A DNA stretch of 64,000 nt from assembly GCA_050012775.1 (NCBI GenBank), contig JBEKGN010000023.1, forward strand, positions 15,887 to 79,886, given 5' to 3'. The first letter of the stretch is position 1, and each line of letters begins with the position of its first letter. Positions 41,163 through 50,010 of the stretch are shown here, in pieces. Made by a program: the position numbers and the translations under genes. Source of the DNA: Roseiarcus sp050012775. Lineage in GTDB: Bacteria; Pseudomonadota; Alphaproteobacteria; Rhizobiales; Beijerinckiaceae. A model generated the notes under the pieces. It did no database searches, was not told the origin of the DNA, and saw nothing but the letters and a program-made list of their open reading frames with translations.

Positions 41163-42308
41163 TCACCCGAACAGGCTATCCCCTTCGCTCAGGCGCCGCA
41201 AATGGGCGTCCATATCGCCGAAGGTCATGTCGATCATCGTCATGCGTTTGAAGAGATGGCCGAGTTTGTATTCGTAGGTCATCGCGATGCCGCCGTGCAA
41301 TTGCGTCGCCTGCTGGCCGATGAACCGGGCGGAGCGGCCGATCTGCGCCTTGGCCGCCGAGATCGCCTTGGCCCGCTGCGCGGCGTCGTCGTCTCCCGCC
41401 GTCATCGTCGCCAGCATCATCATGCTGCGCGCCTGCTCGAGCGCCACCACCATGTCGGCGGCGCGATGCTGCAACGCCTGGAACGAGCCGATGGCGACGC
41501 CGAATTGCTTGCGCGTCTTGAGGTAGTCGACCGTAATCTCCAGCGCTTCGCTCATCGCGCCGACCGCCTCTGCGCAAAGCGCGGCGATCGCCTCGTCGAC
41601 GACGCGCTCGATCGCCGGCGCCGCGCCTTCGGGATCGCCGATGACGTCGTGCGCCTCGACGCGCACGTCGGTCAGCGTGATTTCCGCCGCGCGCTGCCCG
41701 TCCTGCGTGGCGTAACCGCGCCGCGCGAGGCCGGGAGCGGACGCGTCGACGAGGAACAGGCCGAGGCCGCCGCGCTCGCGCCGTTCGCCGGCGCTCCGCG
41801 CCGAGACGATCAGCTTGTGCGCGCTGTCGCCATGCAGCACGAGCCCCTTCTCGCCGTTGAGCGTATAACCGGCGCCGTCCTTGCGCGCGCTTGACCCGAC
41901 ATCGAAGAGATCCCAGCCGGACTGGCGTTCGCTATGCGCGAAAGCGAGGCGCAGTTCGCCCGCGGCGATTTGCGGGATCAGCGCGGCGCGCTGCTCGGCG
42001 CTGGCGGCGCGCCTGACGAGGCCGCCCGCGAGCACGACGGTGGCGAGGTAAGGCTCCACGGCGAGCGCGCGGCCGAACGCCTCCATGATCAGCATCGTCT
42101 CGACGGCGCCGCCGCCGAAGCCGCCGTCCTCCTCGGCGAAGGGCACGCCGAGCAGGCCGAGCTCCGCATACTGACTCCAGAGTTCCTCGCTGAACGCCAA
42201 CGGCGCCGCCCGATACGCCTTGCGGCTTTCAAAGCCGTAGCGATCCTTCATCAGCCGCGCGACATTGTCGGCGAGCAGCCGCTGCTCCTCGTTGAGATCG
42301 AAGTCCAT
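41163..42308 (-). CDS. Acyl-CoA dehydrogenase, small-type partner
   Basis: 381 aa. An FAD-dependent alpha,beta-dehydrogenase of acyl-CoA esters. The N-terminal MDFDLNEEQRLLADNVARLM, ELGLLGVPFAEEDGGFGG, AHSERQSGWDLFD and the C-terminal LKTRKQFGVAIGSFQALQHR, QLHGGIAMTYEYKLGHLFKR are family hallmarks. It lies 3 bases behind a second acyl-CoA dehydrogenase gene; such pairs (as in pimeloyl-CoA or steroid dehydrogenases) usually form one heteromeric enzyme. Confidence 0.88.
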   Translation of the reverse strand: MDFDLNEEQRLLADNVARLMKDRYGFESRKAYRAAPLAFSEELWSQYAELGLLGVPFAEEDGGFGGGAVETMLIMEAFGRALAVEPYLATVVLAGGLVRRAASAEQRAALIPQIAAGELRLAFAHSERQSGWDLFDVGSSARKDGAGYTLNGEKGLVLHGDSAHKLIVSARSAGERRERGGLGLFLVDASAPGLARRGYATQDGQRAAEITLTDVRVEAHDVIGDPEGAAPAIERVVDEAIAALCAEAVGAMSEALEITVDYLKTRKQFGVAIGSFQALQHRAADMVVALEQARSMMMLATMTAGDDDAAQRAKAISAAKAQIGRSARFIGQQATQLHGGIAMTYEYKLGHLFKRMTMIDMTFGDMDAHLRRLSEGDSLFG

Positions 42309-42311
42309 GTC

Positions 42312-43517
42312 TCAAAGCCCCAGGATCGCCTTGGCGATGATCGAGCGCTGAATTTCGTTCGACCCGCCATAAATCGAAACCTTGCGCGTATTGAAATAGG
42401 TGGGCGCGATGGTCGCGGCCCAGTCCGGCCCGACCGGCGGCTCGTTCCACCGCTCGCCGTCCTCGCGCTCCGGCTCGAAGGCCAGCGCGTAGGGGCCGAC
42501 GACGTCCATCAGCAGCTCGGTCGTCGCCTGCTGCAATTCGGAGCCCTTGATCTTGAGCACGGAGGAGGCCGGATCGGGTTTGCCCTTCTCGCCTCGCCTT
42601 TCCCCCGCGATCACGCGCATCTGGGTCATTTCCAGAGCCTTCAGCTCGACCTCGACGGCGGCGAGCTTCATGCGGAAAATGGGATCCGCCATCTTCGGCT
42701 GGTCGCCATAGGTCGGCAGCGCCGCGAGTTGGCGGATGCGCGCGAGCCGAGCCTTGGAGAGCCCGACCCGCGCAATGCCGTTGCGCTCGTTGCCGAGCAA
42801 GAATTTGGCGTAGTCCCAGCCCTTGTTCTCCTGCCCGACGAGATTGTCGAGGGGCGCGCGCACGCCGTCGAAGAACACTTCGTTGACCTCGTAGCCGCCG
42901 TCGATCGTCTGGATCGGGCGGACCGTCACCCCCGGCGACTTCATGTCGACGAGGATGAAGGAAATGCCCTCCTGCTTCTTCACGTTCGCGTCGGTGCGCG
43001 CGAGCACGAAGATCCAATCGGCGTACTGGGCGAGCGTCGTCCAGGTCTTCTGGCCCTCGATCACCCATTCCGCGCCGTCGCGCTTGGCCGTCGTGCGCAG
43101 CCCCGCCAGATCCGATCCGGCTCCCGGCTCGGAAAAGCCCTGGCACCACCATTCGCTCAAATCGACGATGTGCGGCAGGAAGCGCTCTTTCTGCGCCTGC
43201 GAACCGAAGGTGTAGATCACCGGCCCGACCATGCTGGTGCCGAAGGCGAGCGATTCCGGCGCATTGGCCCTTTGCAATTCGTCGTTGAAGATCAGACGCT
43301 TGATGGGGCTCCAGCCCGTGCCGCCCCACTCGACCGGCCAATGGGGAACCGACCAGCCCTTCGCGGCGAGGATGCGCGTCCAGCGCACCATGTCGTCCTT
43401 GCTGGGATGGCGCCCTCCCGCGATCTTGTCGCGAATGGAGGCCGGAAGATTGGCGCGCACAAAGGCGCGCACCTCGTCGCGGAACGCGACCTCCTCCTCG
43501 GTGAAGCGCAAATCCAT
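42312..43517 (-). CDS. Acyl-CoA dehydrogenase, large-type partner
   Basis: 401 aa. It opens MDLRFTEEEVAFRDEVRAFV, then PHWPVEWGGTGWSPIKRLIF, WCQGFSEPGAGSDLAGLRTT (FAD/substrate region at about 130-149), VIEGQKTWTTLAQYADWIFV and the C-terminal TYFNTRKVSIYGGSNEIQRS with IIAKAILGL. The GGSNEIQR box is the classic acyl-CoA dehydrogenase signature. It is coupled to the small-type partner; the acyl substrate is unknown. Confidence 0.88.
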   Translation of the reverse strand: MDLRFTEEEVAFRDEVRAFVRANLPASIRDKIAGGRHPSKDDMVRWTRILAAKGWSVPHWPVEWGGTGWSPIKRLIFNDELQRANAPESLAFGTSMVGPVIYTFGSQAQKERFLPHIVDLSEWWCQGFSEPGAGSDLAGLRTTAKRDGAEWVIEGQKTWTTLAQYADWIFVLARTDANVKKQEGISFILVDMKSPGVTVRPIQTIDGGYEVNEVFFDGVRAPLDNLVGQENKGWDYAKFLLGNERNGIARVGLSKARLARIRQLAALPTYGDQPKMADPIFRMKLAAVEVELKALEMTQMRVIAGERRGEKGKPDPASSVLKIKGSELQQATTELLMDVVGPYALAFEPEREDGERWNEPPVGPDWAATIAPTYFNTRKVSIYGGSNEIQRSIIAKAILGL

Positions 43518-43612
43518 CGTTCGATCCCTCCCCGCGCCGCGATTCTCCGGGCGCCATCAACGACGAACGCCGCCGCGTCGTCAACCCCGCTGGGCGCCTT
43601 TCGCGGCGCCGA

Positions 43613-44509
43613 TCAGCCGAGAAATTCCGCCAACGCCTCGGCGGTCGCCTCGGGCGCCTCCTCGGGCAGGAAATGGCCGGCGTCGATGGCGCGCCCCTGC
43701 GCCTGGGGCGCCCAGCGGCGCCAGACATCGAGCGGATTTTCTCCTTGCGCGGGCAACCCGGCGGCGCCCCACAGCGCCAGCATGGGAATGTCGATCGTGC
43801 GGCCGGCCGCGAGGTCTGCTTCGTCGTGCGCCCAATCGAGCGTCGCCCCGGCGCGGTAGTCCTCGCAGCAGGCGTGGATGCGCGCGGGCTCGGCGAAGAA
43901 GGCGCGATAATGGGCCAGCGCGCGCGGATCGAAGGCGTCGAGGCTCTTCGCCTTGGTCCAGCTGGCGAGCGTATGATCGATATATTCGCGCGAGGCGCGG
44001 CCGATGAGCGTCTCTGGCAGCGGTTCGGGCTGGGCGAGAAACAGCCAGTGATAAACGGCCATCGCGCGCGCCGCGCCCATGTCGCGCCACATCTCCGCCG
44101 TCGGCACGATGTCGAGTACGGCGAGTCGGCTCAGCCGTTCGGGATGATCGAGCGCCAGGCGATAGCCGACGCGCGCGCCGCGGTCGTGTCCGACATAGGC
44201 GAACCGCTCGCAGCCGAGCCGGCCCATCGCCGCGACGACATCCGCCGCCATGATGCGTTTCGTGTAAAGCGCGCCCTCGGCGCTCGGCGGCGCGTCCGAG
44301 CGGCCGTAGCCGCGCAGATCGAGCGCGACGACGGTATGGCGCTCGGCGAGCCGCGGCGCGACGAGGCGCCACTCGACATGGGTTTGCGGATAGCCGTGAA
44401 CCAGCACGACCGGCGGCCCGGCCCCGCCGACGCGCGCGAAAAGCCTGCCGGCGTCGGTTTGGAGCCAGCGGCTCTCAAATCCGGGAAAGAGATCGATGAG
44501 TTCGGGCAT
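43613..44509 (-). CDS. Haloacetate (fluoroacetate) dehalogenase-like alpha/beta hydrolase
   Basis: 298 aa. The sequence shows the oxyanion region VVLVHGYPQTHVEWR (about 34-48), the nucleophile elbow YVGHDRGARVGYRLALDHPE (Asp with the two Arg of the DRGAR motif, about 106-125), the halide-binding pair in AVYHWLFLAQPEPLPETLIG (His-Trp), the CCEDYRAGAT tyrosine, and the C-terminal IDAGHFLPEEAPEAT histidine. All residues known to matter in fluoroacetate dehalogenases are thus in place, so C-F or C-Cl cleavage is likely, though the natural substrate is not shown by sequence. Confidence 0.82.
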   Translation of the reverse strand: MPELIDLFPGFESRWLQTDAGRLFARVGGAGPPVVLVHGYPQTHVEWRLVAPRLAERHTVVALDLRGYGRSDAPPSAEGALYTKRIMAADVVAAMGRLGCERFAYVGHDRGARVGYRLALDHPERLSRLAVLDIVPTAEMWRDMGAARAMAVYHWLFLAQPEPLPETLIGRASREYIDHTLASWTKAKSLDAFDPRALAHYRAFFAEPARIHACCEDYRAGATLDWAHDEADLAAGRTIDIPMLALWGAAGLPAQGENPLDVWRRWAPQAQGRAIDAGHFLPEEAPEATAEALAEFLG

Positions 44510-44744
44510 GGGAGCGTCGGGTTTGAGCCGCGAGCGGGAGGAACGGCCAACAGGTTACGCCGATTCCCCGGCGACGGGAATTCCTCCGACGCCGCGCCAA
44601 GACTGGCGCGAGGCCGCCCTCGCGCCAGCATGGGATATCCGAGCCGACGCCGTCGATGAGGCTTGCGCGCGACGGCGCCGATCGGCTAGCGCTCGCCGGC
44701 GCGCCACGCATCCCGGCGGCGACGCCTTTTTACGGAGCCAGCGC

Positions 44745-45956
44745 GTGAAGCCTCTCGCAGGTTTGAAAGTCTTGGAGCTGGCGCGCATTCTCGCGGGCCC
44801 CTGGGCAGGCCAGACGCTCGCCGACCTCGGCGCCGAAGTCATCAAGGTCGAGCGGCCCGGCGCGGGCGATGACACGCGCGGCTGGGGCCCGCCTTTCGTC
44901 GAGGGCGAAGACGGCGAGCGGCTCGACGCCGCCTATTTTCATTCCTGCAATCGCGGCAAACGCTCGCTCGCCGTCGACTTCGAGCGTCCCGAGGGCCAGG
45001 ACATCGTGCGCCGGCTCGCCGCGCGCGCCGACGTGCTGATCGAGAATTTCAAGACGGGCGGGCTCGCCAAATACGGGCTCGACTATTCCAGCCTGAAGGC
45101 GATTAATCCGCGCCTCGTCTATTGCTCGATCACCGGCTTCGGCCACGACGGCCCCTATGCGGCGCGCGCCGGCTACGATTTCATTATCCAAGGCATGGGC
45201 GGGGTGATGGATCTGACCGGCGACCCCGACGGCGAGCCGCAGAAGATCGGCGTCGCCTTCGCCGACATTTTCACCGGCGTCTACGCGGTCGTCGCGATCC
45301 AGGCGGCTCTGATCCGGCGCTCAATCACCGGGCTCGGCGGCGAAGTCGACATGGCGCTGCTCGACACGCAGGTGAGCGTGCTCGCCAACCAGGCGCTGAA
45401 CTTCCTCGTCTCGGGCAAAGCGCCGCGCCGGCTCGGCAACGCCCATCCCAACATCGTGCCCTATCAGGTGTTCGAGGCGGCGGACGGACCGCTGATCGTC
45501 GCCGCCGGCAACGATCGCCAGACGCGCGATTTCTGCCGCATCCTCGGCCTCGACGCGCTCGCCGCCGATCCCGCTTACGCGACCAACGCCGACCGCGTGC
45601 GCAATCGCGTGGGCTTCGTCGCCGCCCTCGCCGAGGCGGCGGGCGCCATGCCCCGCGCGACGCTGCTCGCCGCGCTCGAAGACGCGGGCGTGCCGGCCGG
45701 GCCGATCAACACCGTCGCCCAAGTCTTCGCCGACCCGCAAGTGCACGCGCGCGGCTTGCGGCTCGATCTGCCCGCGACCGGCGCGCGCGGGGGAAAAGCG
45801 CCCTCGGTGCGCTCGCCGCTCGTCATCGACGGCGAACCCGCCGCCGCCGAGACCGCCGCGCCGCGCCTGGGCGAGCACACCGACGCCGTTCTGAGTGAAT
45901 TGGGGCTGTCAGGACGCGAGATCGCGGCTCTGCGCACGGCGGGCGTGGTCGGCTAG
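44745..45956 (+). CDS. CaiB/BaiF family CoA-transferase (class III)
   Basis: 403 aa from GTG 44745; the open frame reaches upstream to 44496 but without family similarity. Class III CoA-transferases move CoA between carboxylic acids. Family marks are VLELARILAGPWAGQTLADL (about 8-27), GAEVIKVERPGAGDDTRGWG, YFHSCNRGKRSLAVDFERPE, and EVDMALLDTQVSVLANQALN with the catalytic Asp. It may act with the nearby acyl-CoA dehydrogenases, which are transcribed in the opposite direction. Confidence 0.9.
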   Translation: MKPLAGLKVLELARILAGPWAGQTLADLGAEVIKVERPGAGDDTRGWGPPFVEGEDGERLDAAYFHSCNRGKRSLAVDFERPEGQDIVRRLAARADVLIENFKTGGLAKYGLDYSSLKAINPRLVYCSITGFGHDGPYAARAGYDFIIQGMGGVMDLTGDPDGEPQKIGVAFADIFTGVYAVVAIQAALIRRSITGLGGEVDMALLDTQVSVLANQALNFLVSGKAPRRLGNAHPNIVPYQVFEAADGPLIVAAGNDRQTRDFCRILGLDALAADPAYATNADRVRNRVGFVAALAEAAGAMPRATLLAALEDAGVPAGPINTVAQVFADPQVHARGLRLDLPATGARGGKAPSVRSPLVIDGEPAAAETAAPRLGEHTDAVLSELGLSGREIAALRTAGVVG

Positions 45957-45960
45957 CGGC

Positions 45961-46458
45961 TCACGCCCCGCGCACCCTCCCGCTGACCCCCTCGAAGGCG
46001 CCGGGCTGCAATTCGCAATAAAGCACGCGCGCCGGATCGACCGGGCCGGGCAGCACGATTCGGTCGGGAGGCGCGCGCTTGAAGCCCATGCGCGCGTAAT
46101 AAGGCTCGTCGCCGACCAGAATCGCCAATTTCGCGCCGGCTTCCCTTGCCGCTTCGAGCGAACGCGTCACCAGCGCCTCGCCGATGCCCTGGCTGCGGAA
46201 CACCGGCTCGACGATCAGCGGCCCCAGCAGCAGGGCGGGCGTCGCGCCGATGACGATCGGCGTCATCGCGTTGGCGCCGACCAGCAGCGTGCCGACGCGC
46301 GCCACGAAGCTCAGCGACAAGTCCGCCGGCGTCGTCTCGCGAAGGCGATAGGCGGTGCGCGCGAAACGGCCCGGCCCGAAGACGCGCTCGTTGAGCCGCA
46401 GGATCGATTCGCCGTCGGCGGGCGTCTCCGGTTCGAGCACAAGCGACAATTCGGTCAT
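45961..46458 (-). CDS. GNAT family N-acetyltransferase
   Basis: 165 aa from ATG 46458. Acetyl-CoA-binding motif A is VEPVFRSQGIGEALVTRSLE (Q/R-x-x-G-x-G/A form), followed by AREAGAKLAILVGDEPYYAR and MGFKRA, typical of the YhbS-like branch with the 'GDxxYYxRxGF' phrase. The substrate is not evident. It is convergent with the CoA-transferase gene (4 bases between the stops). Confidence 0.85.
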   Translation of the reverse strand: MTELSLVLEPETPADGESILRLNERVFGPGRFARTAYRLRETTPADLSLSFVARVGTLLVGANAMTPIVIGATPALLLGPLIVEPVFRSQGIGEALVTRSLEAAREAGAKLAILVGDEPYYARMGFKRAPPDRIVLPGPVDPARVLYCELQPGAFEGVSGRVRGA

Positions 46459-46538
46459 GAGAGCTTCGCGGGATGGAGGAAAGGCGGGAGGGGGCTTTAG
46501 CATGGAGGCCGTCGCGCGCGGAAGAGCGCCGCGCGCGC

Positions 46539-47021
46539 TCACCACAGCGCCGAGATCGGCTCGGCGCCGAGAATCTCGTCGAGCCGGGCGCGCGTCGCGC
46601 GGGTGACGTCGGGCGGCAGGGCGTCGCGGGCGAAGAAGCGCGCCGCGACGATCTCGCGGTCCGGCGCGCGCTCGCCCGTGACGCGAAACCGCCTGGCGAC
46701 ATAGACCGCGACGTGATCGCGCCGCGAGACATGGGCGTTGAAGAACAGCCCGTGCAGCCGCGGCGGCGCTTCGAGGACGACATTGGCCTCCTCGGCAAGT
46801 TCGCGCGTCAGCGCGCTCTGGCAAGTCTCGCCGATCTCGACGCCGCCGCCCGGCAGGTGCCAGCCGGCGACATAGCTGTGCTTGACCAGCAGCACTTGGC
46901 TGTCGCGATCGATGACCGCCACCCGAACCCCCAGGGTCATCGGCCGCGTCAGGAGAAAGCTCACATGCGCGAGCCGCGTCGTCAGGCGTTCGCGAAAGGA
47001 GCGTCGGCTTTGTCCTTGCAT
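46539..47021 (-). CDS. NUDIX hydrolase
   Basis: 160 aa from ATG 47021. The NUDIX box is visible as GGGVEIGETCQSALTRELAE followed by EAN, with the pattern G-x5-E-x7-R-E-L-x-E-E; the last residue of the box is Asn rather than Gly. The upstream VRVAVIDRDSQVLLVKHSYV and AGWHLPGGGVE are typical for the sugar-nucleotide or 8-oxo-type NUDIX families. The substrate is unknown. It runs in the same direction as the GNAT gene, 80 bases upstream of it. Confidence 0.85.
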   Translation of the reverse strand: MQGQSRRSFRERLTTRLAHVSFLLTRPMTLGVRVAVIDRDSQVLLVKHSYVAGWHLPGGGVEIGETCQSALTRELAEEANVVLEAPPRLHGLFFNAHVSRRDHVAVYVARRFRVTGERAPDREIVAARFFARDALPPDVTRATRARLDEILGAEPISALW

Positions 47022-47259
47022 CAGCGGATTCGTCTCCCTAAGGGTCTCTTCATCTCGGCCATCTCCATAGGTTTGGCCGCGTCCGACCCTAAATAAGGAT
47101 TCATCGCCTCGCCAACGAATCCTCGCGCGGGATTGTTCGATCGAGCGGGATTTCTGTTGGAAAGGCCTGCGCCCGCTCTTGCCAAATCCCGCTTGGTCGG
47201 CTCGAGCGCGGCCGCCAGTCCGAGGCGAGCGGAAGGTCCAACCCGGAGTCGATTTGTCC

Positions 47260-48168
47260 ATGAGCTTCACGATCGCGCATCTCTCCGACGCCCATCTCGG
47301 GCCGGCGCCTTGGCCGGGACTTCGCGAGCTGCGTCTCAAGCGCATCATGGGCTACGTCAACTGGAAGCGCGGGCGCGAGCGCCTCAACGACATGCGGATG
47401 CTGGAGCGCCTCGTCGCGGACCTCCGCGCGCAGTCGCCCGACCATGTCGCGATGACCGGCGACGTCGTCAACATCGGGCTCGCGGCGGAATTCCGCCGGG
47501 CCGCCGCGTGGATGCGCACCCTGGGCGAACCGGCCGACGTCAGTTTCACGCCGGGCAACCACGACGCCTATGTGCGCGACGCGATGAAGGGCCTCGCCGA
47601 GATTTTCGCGCCGTGGACGTCAGGCGACACGGGCGCCGAGGGGCGCGATCGGTTTCCCTTCTTGCGCGTGCGCGGCGACGTCGCGCTGATCGGACTCAGC
47701 TCGGGCGTGCCGACCGGACCGCTGATGGCGACCGGCCGGCTGGGCGCGCGGCAGATCGCCGAACTCGGCGAGCTTCTACAAGAGACAGGCGCGCGCGGGT
47801 TGGCGCGCGTCATCCTGATCCATCATCCCCCGCTCTCGCGCGGCGGGGCGTCGCTGCGCAGCCTGACCGACGCGCGCGCGCTCGAGACGATCGTCGGCCG
47901 TTTCGGCGCCGAAGCGATCCTGCACGGCCACGCGCATAAGCGCATGGTTCATCATCTCGAGTCCCCCGCCTCGCGCATCGAAGGCGGACGCATCCCCATT
48001 CTCGGCGTCCCGTCCGCCGTCGCCGCGTCGGCGGACCTGCGCCAGCGCGCCGCCTATCACCTGATCCGCCTGGAGCGCGCCGGCCAATTCTGGCGCGTCG
48101 GCGTTCGCGCGCGCGGCATGCTGCCGGGGCGCGACGAAATCGGCGAGCGCGAGGCGCCGGCGATTTAG
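47260..48168 (+). CDS. Calcineurin-like metallophosphoesterase
   Basis: 302 aa. All five metal-binding blocks are present: HLSDAHLG (about 6-13), TGDVVNIGLA, TPGNHDAYVRDAMKGL, ILIHHPPLSRGGA and HGHAHKRMVHHLE. The resemblance is to bacterial phosphodiesterases of the CpdA/DUF-type; the substrate is not known. The start at 47260 has AAGG upstream; the frame is open further 5' without similarity. It is divergent from the NUDIX gene and ends overlapping by 4 bases the end of a convergent gene. Confidence 0.9.
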   Translation: MSFTIAHLSDAHLGPAPWPGLRELRLKRIMGYVNWKRGRERLNDMRMLERLVADLRAQSPDHVAMTGDVVNIGLAAEFRRAAAWMRTLGEPADVSFTPGNHDAYVRDAMKGLAEIFAPWTSGDTGAEGRDRFPFLRVRGDVALIGLSSGVPTGPLMATGRLGARQIAELGELLQETGARGLARVILIHHPPLSRGGASLRSLTDARALETIVGRFGAEAILHGHAHKRMVHHLESPASRIEGGRIPILGVPSAVAASADLRQRAAYHLIRLERAGQFWRVGVRARGMLPGRDEIGEREAPAI

Positions 48169-48890
48169 ATCGGGGGCGGGCCGAACCGCGCCGTCCACAG
48201 CGCGCGCCCCCAGGCGTTCCAGGCGGCATAGGCGCCGAAGCAAACCAGCGCGATGAATGTGACCGAGCCTAGCGTCAGCAGCAGGAAACTGAAGAGATCG
48301 CCGGCCACGACCAGCCATCCCCGGCGCTTGAGCGGAAGGCCCGTCGCGGCGGCAGGCCGCGCGGAGCCGTCGGCGGGCGGCCTCGACCCGTCCCTGGCGC
48401 GCGCCGCGCCGGCCGATTGCAACACGCGGGCGCTCGCCTTGGCTCCATTCGAGGGCGCCTCCCGGCTGCGCCAGTCCGACGCCAGCGCCTGCTCGCGCTC
48501 GACCAGCCGGCGCGCGATGTAATTGGTCATCGCGGCGACGATCCGCTCGATCAAGGGGCTTTCCGCGATCAGCACGCGGCCATGCCGCGTGTCCTGAAAA
48601 AAGCGATAGGTGCGACGGTCGTGGCCCAGATCGACAAAGCTGATCATGTCGAGGAACAGCCTCGGCCGCTCGCCGTGGGCGATGCCGGGATCGAACAACT
48701 CGAGTCCCTCGGGCGCCTGATCGAGGACCGGGCGAATGGCCTCGAGCAGCAATTCGAGCCGCACGACCTCCGCCTCCCTGAGGTCGGCGACCGCCTCGCT
48801 TTGCTCCGCGCTCTCGACGCGCGCGCGCCTGATCGCCGACCGTAAGCTCGGCGGCACCGGTTTGAGGTGATCGGATTTTCGCTCGTCCAT
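48165..48890 (-). CDS. Uncharacterised membrane-anchored protein
   Basis: 241 aa from ATG 48890. Residues 1-140 are a soluble, charged region (LREAEVVRLELLLEAIRPVL, FDPGIAHGERPRLFLDMISF, YRFFQDTRHGRVLIAESPLI), then an Ala/Ser/Arg-rich linker, and two adjacent hydrophobic segments near the C-terminus (about 200-228, VVAGDLFSFLLLTLGSVTFI). I do not recognise a named family. The gene stands alone, convergent with the phosphoesterase. Confidence 0.75.
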   Translation of the reverse strand: MDERKSDHLKPVPPSLRSAIRRARVESAEQSEAVADLREAEVVRLELLLEAIRPVLDQAPEGLELFDPGIAHGERPRLFLDMISFVDLGHDRRTYRFFQDTRHGRVLIAESPLIERIVAAMTNYIARRLVEREQALASDWRSREAPSNGAKASARVLQSAGAARARDGSRPPADGSARPAAATGLPLKRRGWLVVAGDLFSFLLLTLGSVTFIALVCFGAYAAWNAWGRALWTARFGPPPI

Positions 48891-49091
48891 GGTCCGCCTC
48901 TGGCGTCTGTGGCCCCACGTTAACGCAACGGCGCCGCGCGTAAAGGGCCTCGGGAGGAGGCGGGCGCGCGAACGCCCGGCCGCCATGCGCGCGCGTTTGA
49001 ACCCGGCGCGTTTGATCGCGGCCTACGAATGCTGGTAATCAAGACGGACTTTCCCACGCGCTTGGGCGCGCCAAAAACGAAGGCGAGAGGC

Positions 49092-50009
49092 ATGGCCGCG
49101 AAGGCGTTGCTGGATTTGTCGGGGGACGCGGCCAAAGCGCTCGCGGGCCGGCTTCCGATCGTCGCCCTGGAATCGACGATCATCACCCACGGAATGCCCT
49201 ATCCCCAGAATTTCGAGACGGCCGTGATGCTGGAGGATGCGGTGCGCGCCCAAGGCGCGACGCCGGCGACGATCGCCGTCATCGACGGCCGCTTCAAGGT
49301 CGGACTCGACCGCACCGAATTGGAGGCTCTCAGCCGCCTCTCCGGAGGCGTCGTCAAGGCGTCCCGGCGCGATCTGGCGGCGGTCGTCGCGCGCCACGGC
49401 GCAGCGGGAACCACCGTGGCGGCGACGATGTACATCGCCGAACTCGCCGGCATCGAGATTTTCGCCACCGGCGGAATCGGCGGCGTGCATCGCGGCGCCG
49501 AGGAGACCTTCGACATTTCCGCCGATCTCGTCGAGCTCGGGCGCACCAAGGTCGCCGTCGTCTGCGCCGGCGCGAAATCGATCCTCGACATCGACAAGAC
49601 CCTCGAATATCTCGAATCCCAGGGCGTGGCGATCTGCGGCTTTCGCTGCGACGAATTCCCCGCCTTCTACGCGCGCTCGAGCGGCGTGCGTCTCGATCAC
49701 CGTTGCGACGGCCTGCACGATCTCGCGCGCATGGTCCGCCTGCAGCGGGAAATCGGCCCCGGCGGCCTGTTGATCGCCAACCCGATCCCCGAGGACAAGG
49801 CGCTCGACGCGCACGCCATCGAGGCGCGCATCGTCGAGGCGGTGACCGAAGCCAGGGAACGAGGAATCGCCAAGAAGGACGTCACCCCGTTCCTGCTCGG
49901 CCGGATCGTCGAATTGACGGAGGGGCGCAGCCTCGAGGCCAATATGGCGCTGGTCGAAAACAACGCGGTTCTGGCGGCGCAAGTCGCGGTCGAACTGACG
50001 CGCTTGTAG
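49092..50009 (+). CDS. psuG: Pseudouridine-5'-phosphate glycosidase
   Basis: 305 aa from ATG 49092 (GAGAGG site); an ATG at 49029 adds 21 residues. The enzyme reversibly splits pseudouridine 5'-phosphate into uracil and ribose 5-phosphate. Family stretches are IVALESTIITHGMPYPQNFE, PATIAVIDGRFKVGLDRTEL (with the catalytic Lys), AGTTVAATMYIAELAGIEIF, ATGGIGGVHRGAEETFDISA, and GGLLIANPIPEDKALD. The kinase partner follows after one base, so the two form a pseudouridine-degradation operon. Confidence 0.92.
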   Translation: MAAKALLDLSGDAAKALAGRLPIVALESTIITHGMPYPQNFETAVMLEDAVRAQGATPATIAVIDGRFKVGLDRTELEALSRLSGGVVKASRRDLAAVVARHGAAGTTVAATMYIAELAGIEIFATGGIGGVHRGAEETFDISADLVELGRTKVAVVCAGAKSILDIDKTLEYLESQGVAICGFRCDEFPAFYARSSGVRLDHRCDGLHDLARMVRLQREIGPGGLLIANPIPEDKALDAHAIEARIVEAVTEARERGIAKKDVTPFLLGRIVELTEGRSLEANMALVENNAVLAAQVAVELTRL

Positions 50010-50010
50010 G

